Below are positions 1 to 8,060 of a stretch of DNA of 22,262 bases, in pieces. Origin of the DNA: Rhodospirillales bacterium (GTDB lineage: Bacteria > Pseudomonadota > Alphaproteobacteria > QKFK01 > SZUA-500); contig QKFK01000253.1 in assembly GCA_003252195.1 (NCBI GenBank), positions 1-22,262 of the forward strand, written 5' to 3'. The notes below the pieces were generated by a model. The model searched no databases and was not told the DNA's origin. It worked only from the letters and a program-made list of their open reading frames with translations. Numbering within the stretch: the first letter of the stretch is position 1; each line of letters starts with the position of its first letter. The position numbers and the translations under genes are program-made.

Positions 1-15
1 CAATTATTTAAAATA

Positions 16-44
16 CAAAAGCCTGCTATAAAAGCAGGCTTTTG
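16..44 (-). terminator. Rho-independent terminator of tRNA-Asp
   Basis: GCCTGC (21-26) and GCAGGC (34-39) form a stem, extended by AAAA/TTTT on both sides, with a 7-nt loop. It lies five bases past the CCA end of the minus-strand tRNA. The flanking A and T tracts could let it act in both directions. Confidence 0.8.
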
Positions 45-48
45 TTAA

Positions 49-125
49 TGGCGGGAGTGACGGGGCTCGAACCCGCGACCCTCTGCGTGACAGGCAGATA
101 CTCTAACCAGCTGAGCTACACCCCC
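49..125 (-). tRNA. tRNA-Asp (anticodon GTC)
   Basis: Read on the minus strand this folds into a 77-nt cloverleaf with an encoded CCA end. The acceptor GGGGGTG pairs with CACTCCC with one G-U pair. The anticodon stem TCTGC/GCAGA encloses loop CTGTCAC, giving anticodon GTC, which reads GAC and GAT as aspartate. The T arm carries the usual TTCGA loop. It has its own promoter and a terminator directly downstream. Confidence 0.97.
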
Positions 126-142
126 ATTAGAAGTCGTTTTGG

Positions 143-172
143 TTTATAGCAGTTATAATATATGTTTGGCAA
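143..172 (-). promoter_or_regulatory. Putative sigma-70 type promoter of tRNA-Asp
   Basis: On the minus strand TTGCCA (167-172) and TATAAA (143-148) are separated by 18 bases. Transcription would start about 10 bases before the tRNA, as expected for a tRNA gene. Confidence 0.55.
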
Positions 173-273
173 GCATTTTTTTTATAATTATCATTTTTTT
201 TTAGATGTTTTTCTAAACAATCCTTAAACAAGGCTTAAACGCTTGATTTTTATAACAATCTAATAAACATATT

Positions 274-498
274 TTATAAAGATGCGTCCCATCTTCTGTC
301 ATATTCTGCATCAGAACCTGATGTTTTTTTAAGCCAAATATTGGTGATTCTCAAAACATCGTCTTCACTTATGGTAATTTCACAAGAGCTTAACACCATT
401 TCTTTTATTTCAGAACCAGACAACATACAAATATCAGCATCTTCATAATACTTAGACAATAAAGAAACGATATGTTCTATTTGTTTATCATCTAGCAT
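274..498 (-). CDS. Small hypothetical protein coupled to the RNase J-like gene
   Basis: A 74-residue acidic, helical protein that I do not recognise. Its ATG lies two bases past the stop of the RNase J-like gene, and AAGG at the end of that gene could serve as its ribosome binding site. The two are therefore probably co-translated. There is no signal peptide, membrane segment or metal-binding motif; the sequence suggests two or three short helices and a possible beta strand near the middle (residues SSCEITISEDDVLRI). The close coupling suggests, but does not show, that it works with the nuclease, for example as a partner or inhibitor. Confidence 0.6.
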   Translation of the reverse strand: MLDDKQIEHIVSLLSKYYEDADICMLSGSEIKEMVLSSCEITISEDDVLRITNIWLKKTSGSDAEYDRRWDASL

Positions 499-500
499 TA

Positions 501-2096
501 TTAAGACCTTCCAAATTTTTTAAATGTTCTTAAAAACTTGGTTTTTTTAGCTCTATTCTCATTAAGAGCATTAATAACCGACTTAACACTGCCTGATGTT
601 GGCTCATTTTTATGTGATGTGCGGGCTTTCTTTTCCATATGCACTAATGTATATTTTCCATTATTATCTTTTTTAACACCCAACCACCGTTTATAAACAC
701 GGTTATACAAGCTAACTCCCCTACTATCAACCTTGTACGTGTCTCCATTTTCTGGAGCATTATCAACTGTCGATATAAACTTTTCTCTCATAGAATTTAT
801 AAACTTTTCAGCGATTTTGAGGCTCGCATGAGTTGGAATAACTGTTTTAGGAGATACAGCGGCATATATAGCATAAAAATCGCCTTCTTGCGCATGACCA
901 GAACCGTATAAACCTGAATAATTTCTACCTGTCACAACTTCTATGCCTTTAGCTCTAATTTTATCTACCATATTGGCAATTCTAGCTTCGCTTTTATCTT
1001 CACCATTTGTTGGGAATATTACTAGAGAGTTTTTATCAATATTAAAATCTGGTTCAAGCCCATCTACAGCTCTATCAATCATAGAACCACTTTCACCATA
1101 AAGACCAGATGTAATATAAACAGCGTCGTTCTTATCTAGTAGCTTTGATTTATGAGAACCGAGCATATGACACCTTACATCTTTTGAGACAGTGTTTTTA
1201 AAACCAAGCCCTGTTCTATATAAACTAGCCACGTGCTCATACTGCACTAAACCACCAGCAAGAATTGATCCCCTGCCACATTCATGAACGGCCTTTACAA
1301 TAGTTGCAATTCTATCTAAATGCCCTGCACTTGGAACAATAACAATTGGGCGGCCTTTATTTTTATTTATTATATTTATATAACTATCACAAATATCAGA
1401 TTCTTTTCTAGCAAAGCCTTTAACACTAGCAACAGTAGCATCAAAAACCATTGCATCAACTCCGTTTTTTGAGAATTCTGCGATAGACTTCATATCAGTA
1501 CCTTTACCCAACACAGAAGTATTATCCAGTTTCATATCACCACTATGAAAAACATTAGCATGTTCATTATTTATAAAAAAGCCCATGCACCCAGGAATTG
1601 AATGACTAACAGCAACAGCTTTAACCTTTGTTTTGCCAATCTCAACAGTATCGCCACTTTTTAGCTCTGTAACTTTAGGAAGTTTATCAAGCGATACTCC
1701 GTAGTTAACGAAGTCACTTTTAAGCATATCAATTGTTTCTTTGCTTGCATATATTGGAGGGAGGTTAAAGTCCATCATCGCATAATAAACTAACGATGCG
1801 ATATGATCTGTGTGAGCATGAGTTAAAAAGACTGCTTTAGAACGATACAATGAATCTCTTAAATCTGGTATAATTGCATCAACATCTTGCTTAATAAAAT
1901 GAGCTTTATCCTCATATCTACCAGCATCAACGATTATCCTATCGGTAACTAATTTACCATCATTCATATATGTAGAATCATATAGGTAAGAACTCCCCCA
2001 TATACCATGTTGATTGTTCCCGCCCATCGGGGTCCAATATATACCAGGGGTTCTTTTTGGCCTGTTATAGGTGTTCCTATCGTTATTGGTTGGCAT
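501..2096 (-). CDS. RNase J-like metallo-beta-lactamase / beta-CASP protein
   Basis: 531 residues with metallo-beta-lactamase plus beta-CASP organisation. HAHTDH (residues 93-98) is the HxHxDH metal motif, followed by SHSIPG (H165) and GDMKLD (D187). Beta-CASP motifs are D219 (FDAT), H401 (GSGHA) and H423 (IPTHA). These match RNase J, which degrades and processes RNA as an endonuclease and 5' exonuclease in the cytoplasm. The size (about 550 in typical RNase J) fits, but the sequence is divergent: the N-terminus has an extra polar segment, and the last 50 or so residues are Lys/Arg-rich with no recognisable domain. It may be a second, specialised nuclease rather than the main RNase J. ATG with TAGG five bases upstream. 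It follows the transglycosylase gene after 94 bases, so it may have its own promoter; it overlaps nothing, and the small gene downstream is coupled to it. Confidence 0.85.
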   Translation of the reverse strand: MPTNNDRNTYNRPKRTPGIYWTPMGGNNQHGIWGSSYLYDSTYMNDGKLVTDRIIVDAGRYEDKAHFIKQDVDAIIPDLRDSLYRSKAVFLTHAHTDHIASLVYYAMMDFNLPPIYASKETIDMLKSDFVNYGVSLDKLPKVTELKSGDTVEIGKTKVKAVAVSHSIPGCMGFFINNEHANVFHSGDMKLDNTSVLGKGTDMKSIAEFSKNGVDAMVFDATVASVKGFARKESDICDSYINIINKNKGRPIVIVPSAGHLDRIATIVKAVHECGRGSILAGGLVQYEHVASLYRTGLGFKNTVSKDVRCHMLGSHKSKLLDKNDAVYITSGLYGESGSMIDRAVDGLEPDFNIDKNSLVIFPTNGEDKSEARIANMVDKIRAKGIEVVTGRNYSGLYGSGHAQEGDFYAIYAAVSPKTVIPTHASLKIAEKFINSMREKFISTVDNAPENGDTYKVDSRGVSLYNRVYKRWLGVKKDNNGKYTLVHMEKKARTSHKNEPTSGSVKSVINALNENRAKKTKFLRTFKKFGRS

Positions 2097-2190
2097 AAGT
2101 ACCTACTTCAATAATAAAAGTCATGTCATAGATATATCCTGACAAGACAGTAAAATCAATCATATTTTTGTCTATTTTTGTTAAAAAGAG

Positions 2191-2892
2191 TTATAAATCT
2201 GCATGTTTATTATTTAAAGATTTTTTCGCCTTATATTCTGCGAGCTTTTTCTTACGCCAATTGTTAGCAAATTCTGCAGTTGCAACCACATCCTCATCAT
2301 GCTTTTCTAGCTTTTCTGCATTAGCCAGCGTAGCCTTATCAATAGAAGCCTTTGCCTTTAGATAAATATCATTAAATGTAGAAACAATTTTAGACTTATA
2401 TATCTCTGCCTTTGATGGAAGTGCGGAATGATAATACATCGATGCTTTAAGCCAGTCTTTATGCACGTCATACAAATTTTTAACAAACTTACCTGCATAA
2501 TCTGTATTTCTTAACGGATCAAAAGCTTCATCCAAACTAGCAAAAGCATCTGGATGATATTTTAGGTTAATCTGCATACAACCAACATCAATACTCTCAA
2601 CACCTTTTGCCCGCAGTCTTTTAACCTCTTTAATAGCCTCTTGCTTGCTTTCAAAAGATTTACCAATACCGCCATAATTAATTGTCCATGGCCAAGGTGT
2701 CTTTTTTTGCAATGTTTCGTTCCATTTGCCACTTTCGACCTGAGCAATAGCTTCAAGTAAATGTGATTTAATCTCGTGTTTTTTCTCTGATTTAGTAGCA
2801 TAATATGAACAAACATCTAGCCTATCACCAGATGAAGCATTAGCAACAGATGGCATGATTAGAAATAAGAATAAACATAGATATTTGAACAT
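2191..2892 (-). CDS. Secreted lytic transglycosylase (SLT domain)
   Basis: 233 residues from ATG at 2892, chosen because GAGG lies about six bases upstream and the product then starts with a clear signal peptide (basic start, hydrophobic core, ANA near residue 19). The SLT/lysozyme-like domain follows: probable catalytic Glu53 in AIAQVESG, a PWPWTINYGG segment near 66-75, and GCMQIN near 105-109. Such enzymes cleave the glycan strands of peptidoglycan to 1,6-anhydromuropeptides in the periplasm. The segment between, with an IDVGCMQIN motif followed by HPDAF and EAFDP, is typical of a transglycosylase family in alphaproteobacteria. The last 60 residues are Lys/Ala/Glu-rich and probably a helical or coiled tail. 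It lies 37 bases after the formylglutamate amidohydrolase gene, likely in the same transcript. Confidence 0.88.
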   Translation of the reverse strand: MFKYLCLFLFLIMPSVANASSGDRLDVCSYYATKSEKKHEIKSHLLEAIAQVESGKWNETLQKKTPWPWTINYGGIGKSFESKQEAIKEVKRLRAKGVESIDVGCMQINLKYHPDAFASLDEAFDPLRNTDYAGKFVKNLYDVHKDWLKASMYYHSALPSKAEIYKSKIVSTFNDIYLKAKASIDKATLANAEKLEKHDEDVVATAEFANNWRKKKLAEYKAKKSLNNKHADL

Positions 2893-2929
2893 ATCATCCT
2901 CAAAACATAATATTTTGATAAACAATATG

Positions 2930-3820
2930 CTAAAAGCGTGCCAACTTATCTGAATATTCCAAGAGATATTCACCTAGCTCGCATATTGCAAAGCACAAGC
3001 CATCTGCAACCCTATTAAAGTTTGGCAAGCGAGCTAATTCACCCTCATCCATATATAAAGACCGCCTGATTTCTGTCTGAAGAGTAAAAATATGTTTTTT
3101 AGGAGCGGTGTAATTTGCAGTGATAAAGCCCCCCGCATATGGATTATTATATTCAACAGAAAAATTTGCCCTTAAACATCCGCTATATATCTCAACTGCA
3201 ACTTGAGGACATGAGTTACCATATATATCACCTATAACAACATCAACCTCACAGCCCAAATCTCTACAGGCTTTTTCTGGCATAGAGTGAATATCTAAGA
3301 CCAAACAACAACCGAACCTATCTACACATTTATCAATCTGTCTCTTTAGCTCATTGTGATATGGCTCATATATATATTTAATCCGTTTTCGCTCATTTTT
3401 ATAAAGAAGCTTTGCATCATATATATCCAATGAAGGTCCAACCCTAGATGGAATAACCCCTAGCCCATTTTGAAGCTTGTTACTATCTATAATTTTTCTA
3501 AGTGGAACAGCATCTACAAACATGTTCTTATCAATTTCATTTTTTGAACGATTAACGTCTACAAATGAGCGAGACACTTCTGCCTCAAGAACGATTATGT
3601 TTTTATCTACCAAGTCACTAATCAACTCATTAACATACGCATCTTCAGAGCGTCTTAAAGAAAGCATATCAAGACGTGATTTTTTAGCAAAATCGCCAGG
3701 CATTAATCGCCCACTATGAGGAGAAGAAACAACAATAGGATACGCAAGTTCCTTTGGCTCTTTAACTGTAAAAGGAGTTATATTTTTATAATCAATATCT
3801 AATTCAATATACTTAGCCAC
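2930..3820 (-). CDS. N-formylglutamate amidohydrolase family protein
   Basis: 296 residues. Family landmarks are SSPHSGRLMP (residues 32-41), RRSEDAYVNEL (56-66), EAEVSRSFVDVNRS (79-92) and LDIHSMP (175-181), which supply the metal and substrate ligands. The enzyme type hydrolyses N-formyl-L-glutamate to glutamate and formate, the last step of one histidine degradation route (HutG). No other hut gene is visible here, so it may act on another formylated or acylated amino acid. The start is GTG (3818-3820), with TAAGG five to six bases upstream. It is the first gene of the minus-strand run toward the transglycosylase. Confidence 0.88.
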   Translation of the reverse strand: MAKYIELDIDYKNITPFTVKEPKELAYPIVVSSPHSGRLMPGDFAKKSRLDMLSLRRSEDAYVNELISDLVDKNIIVLEAEVSRSFVDVNRSKNEIDKNMFVDAVPLRKIIDSNKLQNGLGVIPSRVGPSLDIYDAKLLYKNERKRIKYIYEPYHNELKRQIDKCVDRFGCCLVLDIHSMPEKACRDLGCEVDVVIGDIYGNSCPQVAVEIYSGCLRANFSVEYNNPYAGGFITANYTAPKKHIFTLQTEIRRSLYMDEGELARLPNFNRVADGLCFAICELGEYLLEYSDKLARF

Positions 3821-3892
3821 AAAAACCTTACTAACGGTTGTAATACATCATCATATTTTACAACAAATATTTATATTTATCAAAATTTTATC

Positions 3893-3921
3893 TTGAAATG
3901 TGGTTTCTTATATATTAAATC
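3893..3921 (+). promoter_or_regulatory. Putative promoter of tRNA-Val
   Basis: TTGAAA (3893-3898) and TAAATC (3916-3921) are 17 bases apart, placing the start about eight bases before the tRNA. The -10 is weak, and overlapping TATATT/TATTAA sequences could be used instead. Confidence 0.4.
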
Positions 3922-3936
3922 TAATCCGTTAAGTAT

Positions 3937-4011
<75 letters not shown>

Positions 4012-4019
4012 TATAAAAC

Positions 4020-4052
4020 AAGGGGTTACGCTTTTAAGCTAACCCCCTTTTT
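4020..4052 (+). terminator. Rho-independent terminator of tRNA-Val
   Basis: GGGGTTA (4022-4028) pairs with TAACCCC (4040-4046), with an inner GCTT/AAGC helix, followed by a T tract. It lies ten bases after the tRNA. Confidence 0.85.
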
Positions 4053-4219
4053 ATTTTCTTATTTTCTGAATAACATTATTAAATCAAGCTAACACGCACA
4101 CCCGGACAACTTTACATAATTTATAAATTAATTATATAAAAATCACCATCACAGAAATTTTATATGTTATACTGCGCCTGAGACATAGGGCTCATTTTAA
4201 AATTAAGGAGGAAATAACA

Positions 4220-5648
4220 ATGCTAAATTCTTTAGCAAATATAGACACTATTATAATTTTTACGTATTTAACATTGATTTTTGCAGTTGGCATATGGCAT
4301 ATGGGCCAGCAAAGGAATTAAAAACATTGATGGATTTTCTGTTGCATCAAGATCATTTGGACCTTGGGTTATTTTTGCCACATTATCTGCATCATTTATT
4401 GGCGGAGGTTTTTCTTTAGGAAACGCAGAAAAAGTTTTCACTTTTGGAATAGCAAACATTGTTGCTTTATGGGGTTTTTCATTAAAAGAAATGCTTGTTG
4501 CTAAATTTTTATCACCAAAAATAATTAACTTTCCAAAAGCAATCTCTGTAGGAGATATCTTAGAAACAAATTATGGCAAGACAGGAAAACTAACGGCAGG
4601 TATATTTGGAACAATGCTTTGCATAGGAATTTTATCTGCTCAAGTTTTGGCTATTGGTTATGTCTTTAATTTGTTTTTAGGCGTTTCTCAAACAACAGGA
4701 GCTTTGCTTGGTTGCACAATCATAATCATTTACTCTACAGTTGGCGGAATGTTAGCGGTTGTTAAAACTGACATAATCCAGTTTATAGTTCTAGCAATTG
4801 GACTTCCACTAACCCTAATATTTGGAATAAACGCATGTGGTGGGGTTGACAACATCATAGCCAACATTCCAGCATCACGTTTTAACATACCAGCCGAGGG
4901 ACATAGCTGGTTAGCCTTTTTCTCTTTGTTCTGCTCTTTTATCCTTGGAGAAACCCTAGTTCCTCCATATGTACAAAGACTATGCATTGGCAAAGACACC
5001 AAGGCCGTGCAAAAAGGAACAATGATGGCAGGTATATTCTCAATACCTTTCTTCACAGTAACAGGGTTAATTGGTTTAGTCGCACTACACCTAAACCCAG
5101 AGCTAGACCCTAACCTTGCAATTCCATATGTTGTAAACGAGAGCGTACCTGTTATATTAAAAGGCATTGTAATAGCGGGAATAATATCAATTGCTATGTC
5201 ATCAGCTGACTCATTTTTAAACGCAGCTTCAGTTAGCATTGTTAATGATATCATTCAACCGCTTAGAACAAATAAATTATCTGATAGCAGAGAGCTTTTA
5301 TTTGCTAAAATTGCCACAGCAGTATGCGGAATATTATCAGTTATTTTAGCACTAAACTTCAATAGCATATTAGGATTACTAATGTATGCTTATGATTTTT
5401 GGTCTCCAATTGTATTAATGCCATTGTTATTAACTATTATTGGCAAAAACATACAAACAAAAAGCTTTGTTAGTGGCGCAGTAATTGGCTTAATAATCAT
5501 GGTGGTATGGAACAGAATATTAAACCAACCATATGAAATTAACGCGCTTCCTATAGCTGTTTTTGCAAATGGAATGACAATCTATATGGTTGAAAAATTA
5601 TCAAAAATGCAAACACAACAATTAAGCAGTGAGTACAATTACTCATAA
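4220..5648 (+). pseudogene. Sodium:solute symporter (SSS family), frameshifted near the N-terminus
   Basis: ATG at 4220 has an ideal AAGGAGG eight bases upstream and encodes a proper first membrane segment ending ...LIFAVGIW, but this frame stops after 33 codons. The rest of the protein continues in another frame from about 4281 to 5648: ASKGIKNIDGFSVASRSFGPW, then many hydrophobic segments and the SSS signature SSADSFLNAASVSIVNDI. Between them lies GCATATG twice in tandem (4290-4303). Removing one copy restores GIWASKG, the expected join, and gives about 475 residues. Such proteins import sugars, amino acids, vitamins or carboxylates with sodium; the substrate cannot be read here. A TTG at 4281 could start the second frame but lacks the first membrane segment. 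TATACT at 4168-4173 is a possible promoter -10. It may be a recent mutation, a phase switch or a sequence error. Confidence 0.82.
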
Positions 5649-5701
5649 ACAACAAATACAGGATTAACAAGGAAGACTATCTTGTTAGCCTATATTACAA
5701 G

Positions 5702-5744
5702 CAACAAAAAAGCCCTGAGATTAATCAGGGCTTTTTAAAATTTA
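5702..5744. terminator. Bidirectional terminator between symporter and autotransporter
   Basis: AGCCCTGA (5711-5718) and TCAGGGCT (5725-5732) form an 8-bp stem with a 6-nt loop, flanked by an A tract and a T tract, so it can end transcription of both convergent genes. The whole segment is nearly identical to 8009-8050. Confidence 0.85.
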
Positions 5745-5755
5745 CGCGATTAAAA

Positions 5756-7567
5756 TTAGAAGTTTATTTTCAAACCAACGTTTGCAGACCATGAACGGCT
5801 ATCGTCTGAATATAAGCCAACTTTAGCGTTAGAATATAAAGACATTGAGTGATTAAGAGCTAATTGTCCACCAACGCCTACACGGGCACCAATCACATTA
5901 TCTTTTTCTGATGAGCTTATAATGAAGTCTGTTCCTGATACGCTAGCATCAACATCATTTGAACCACCAATGTTAGTGTTGTTAACAACTTCACCTAAGA
6001 ACGATATTGTTCCCATGTTGCCATTCTGTAAAGGCTTAGTATGAGATAATTCTAAGCCAAGAACTTCTTCAAGTCTTTGTGCTAAGCGATTGTCATAAGT
6101 TACGTTTTGTGATGAACCCTCTTCTGTATATCCATCAGAGCCAACAACGGTATAACGCAATTCTACAGATGGTGTCATAACCCAGTCTGTAAATACTTGA
6201 TAATCTGTAGATAATGAAACACTTGGAGTGATAAACCATCCATCGAAATGACCAATCGCTTTTTCTGTTCCATTAACGCTACGTTCGCTTTTAGATTTAA
6301 CAGTACCTGCGATAATTTGGCTATCAAGAGTGTATTTTGCAAATGGATGACGCAAATATGCACCTGTGAACATGACTGTACTACTAATGTCATTTGTACC
6401 ATCATTTGCTTCGTTGCTCATGTCACCATAACCAATGAGAGCTCCAAATCTGTTATTACCTGCAAATTGGTGGTCAATACCAGATGCAATACCAAAGTTA
6501 GTTGAGGTTGTATCAGGCGTGTTAAAGAACTGCTGCCCAGCAAAAGGACGAACCCAAAACATATTTGAACCTAGAACAGACACACCAGGGGCCAGTTGAA
6601 CCATCTTAGGAGCTTCACCTTCGCTTAGGCCAATATCTGCAGATGGAACTGAGCGGTCAACATCAATGTCTAAAATATTGTCCATTACAGTTGCAACAGC
6701 TTGTCCGTAATTGGCGGTTGCCTTTGTGCTAGATTCAACAGAGTTAGCTTGCACAACATTAATTTTACCTGTGCCAGAACTTAATGAATAAACGATGCTC
6801 TTTCCATTAGTTGCGGTTGCGGTGTTGCTTGCTGTAATGTAGTTTTTAACATCGAGTGAATAACTGCCAGATGTATTAAAGTTAGTTGTATTACCAGTTG
6901 TGTTGTTATAATTCACACCACCTGTGAACACTGCACCATCGTTAATGTTTAACGTAGCTCCACCAGTGCTATAATTAATGGCATTGGTTGAGCCAGAAAT
7001 CGTGCCACTATTTGTGATGGTGGCACCGCTACCAGCAATCACAACACCATTTGTGGTGCTGCTGATTGTGCCATAGTTTGTTAGGGTTTGGTCGGATCCA
7101 GATAAATGCACACCTAAAGTTGAACCAGATATAGTTGCACCAGCTCTATTGGTGATTGATGAGTTGCTATTTCCAACATGAATACCTTCTCCTGATGGAG
7201 CTGAGATTGAACCATAGTTATCAATGCTCATGTTTGATGTGCCATTGGCTTGTATGCCGTAGCTAGTACCTGCAATAGTGCCATGATTTATGACTTCATT
7301 ATAACTATCATTAGACTCAACACCAACACTAGTGCTTGATATTGTTACTCCGCTATATATATCAACCGTAATTGGGTCGCCATCCACACCTGCTGTATTA
7401 AAGTTAAGGCCCGTTGCGGCAGTTACATTTGCCTGAATAGTAGAATCATCATTAATATCCACAGTAGCCACTTGAGCCACTGTAATATCTGCTGCATATG
7501 AATAATGGCTAGCAGAAACTGCCATTAGTGCAGTCAAAGCCACTCCTGTTAATAATTTTCTAGACAT
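5756..7567 (-). CDS. Autotransporter with repeat-rich passenger domain
   Basis: 603 residues from ATG at 7567; GGGGAA lies about six bases upstream, and the product then starts with a signal peptide (MSRK, hydrophobic core, cleavage near SYA-AD at about 26). An upstream in-frame start at 7627 would bury that signal and is less likely. Residues from about 90 to 260 contain imperfect 18-22-residue repeats of the type N-x-GTIS-GSxxG, typical of a right-handed beta-helix. A linker follows, then about 270 residues starting near NMFWVRPFAG form an autotransporter beta-barrel ending in Phe (VGLKINF). It should be a type V secreted surface protein, possibly an adhesin; no protease triad or RGD is visible. 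The passenger is short (about 300 residues). It is flanked by direct copies of one terminator. Confidence 0.9.
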   Translation of the reverse strand: MSRKLLTGVALTALMAVSASHYSYAADITVAQVATVDINDDSTIQANVTAATGLNFNTAGVDGDPITVDIYSGVTISSTSVGVESNDSYNEVINHGTIAGTSYGIQANGTSNMSIDNYGSISAPSGEGIHVGNSNSSITNRAGATISGSTLGVHLSGSDQTLTNYGTISSTTNGVVIAGSGATITNSGTISGSTNAINYSTGGATLNINDGAVFTGGVNYNNTTGNTTNFNTSGSYSLDVKNYITASNTATATNGKSIVYSLSSGTGKINVVQANSVESSTKATANYGQAVATVMDNILDIDVDRSVPSADIGLSEGEAPKMVQLAPGVSVLGSNMFWVRPFAGQQFFNTPDTTSTNFGIASGIDHQFAGNNRFGALIGYGDMSNEANDGTNDISSTVMFTGAYLRHPFAKYTLDSQIIAGTVKSKSERSVNGTEKAIGHFDGWFITPSVSLSTDYQVFTDWVMTPSVELRYTVVGSDGYTEEGSSQNVTYDNRLAQRLEEVLGLELSHTKPLQNGNMGTISFLGEVVNNTNIGGSNDVDASVSGTDFIISSSEKDNVIGARVGVGGQLALNHSMSLYSNAKVGLYSDDSRSWSANVGLKINF

Positions 7568-8008
7568 AAATAATTCCCCAACAAAGATAACAACTTGAGA
7601 TATATTAGCATACAAAGATACATGCAAAAGATTGCACGCAAACCATAAATATTACTTACAATTAGAATAATTAAAAGTCAACTATTATAATTACAATTAA
7701 TATACTACATATAGATAAAACTATAGTTTATAATTTCATACAAAAGATCATTTATTCTTAATATACTCACAACTCCTATCTTATGCAGTAATATCGTAAA
7801 TTAGTAATTACAATAAGTAGATATACAATTATGTAGATAGATTATAAAAGCAAGAACAGCAATTAAGAAACAGGTGCAACAATTTATAAATAAACAAATA
7901 CAAATATACCATAATTTACTAGATATAGTATTAAGCATATTCAAACAGAGCCTATTTACTAATTAAGAAAATAAGCATGTTTAGCTAAAGAATACAAGCA
8001 AGCCAAAA
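7568..8008. other. Gene-free AT-rich region upstream of the autotransporter
   Basis: About 440 bases of strongly AT-rich DNA without a convincing gene on either strand. It holds the probable autotransporter promoter. Short similar pieces such as GTAGATA occur at about 7818-7845, but I see no regular repeat array. It may be regulatory or the eroded remains of a gene. Confidence 0.5.
7653..7681 (-). promoter_or_regulatory. Putative promoter of the autotransporter gene
   Basis: On the minus strand TTGACT (7676-7681) and TAAGTA (7653-7658) are 17 bases apart. This would give a leader of roughly 80 nt before the ATG at 7567. The region is very AT-rich, so other sites are possible. Confidence 0.4.
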
Positions 8009-8050
8009 CAACAAAAAAGCCCTGAGATTAATCAGGGCTTTTAAAATTTA
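8009..8050. terminator. Terminator after pepF copy 1 (duplicate of 5702-5744)
   Basis: The same 8-bp stem AGCCCTGA/TCAGGGCT (8018-8025 and 8032-8039) and flanking tracts as at 5702-5744, with one T fewer. It lies just after the minus-strand stop of the oligoendopeptidase gene. Confidence 0.85.
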
Positions 8051-8060
8051 GCTTATATAA

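Noticed and set aside
4281..4290. TTG at 4281 as the natural start of the symporter
   Set aside because: The ideal ribosome binding site and the first membrane segment belong to the ATG at 4220 in another frame; the TTG is inside that coding stretch.
4730..5254. 174-residue open frame on the minus strand
   Set aside because: It is antisense inside the symporter reading frame, with no binding site and no recognisable domain.
6840..7300. DNA repeats within the autotransporter as an insertion or satellite
   Set aside because: They are explained by degenerate protein repeats of a beta-helix passenger; the reading frame is intact.
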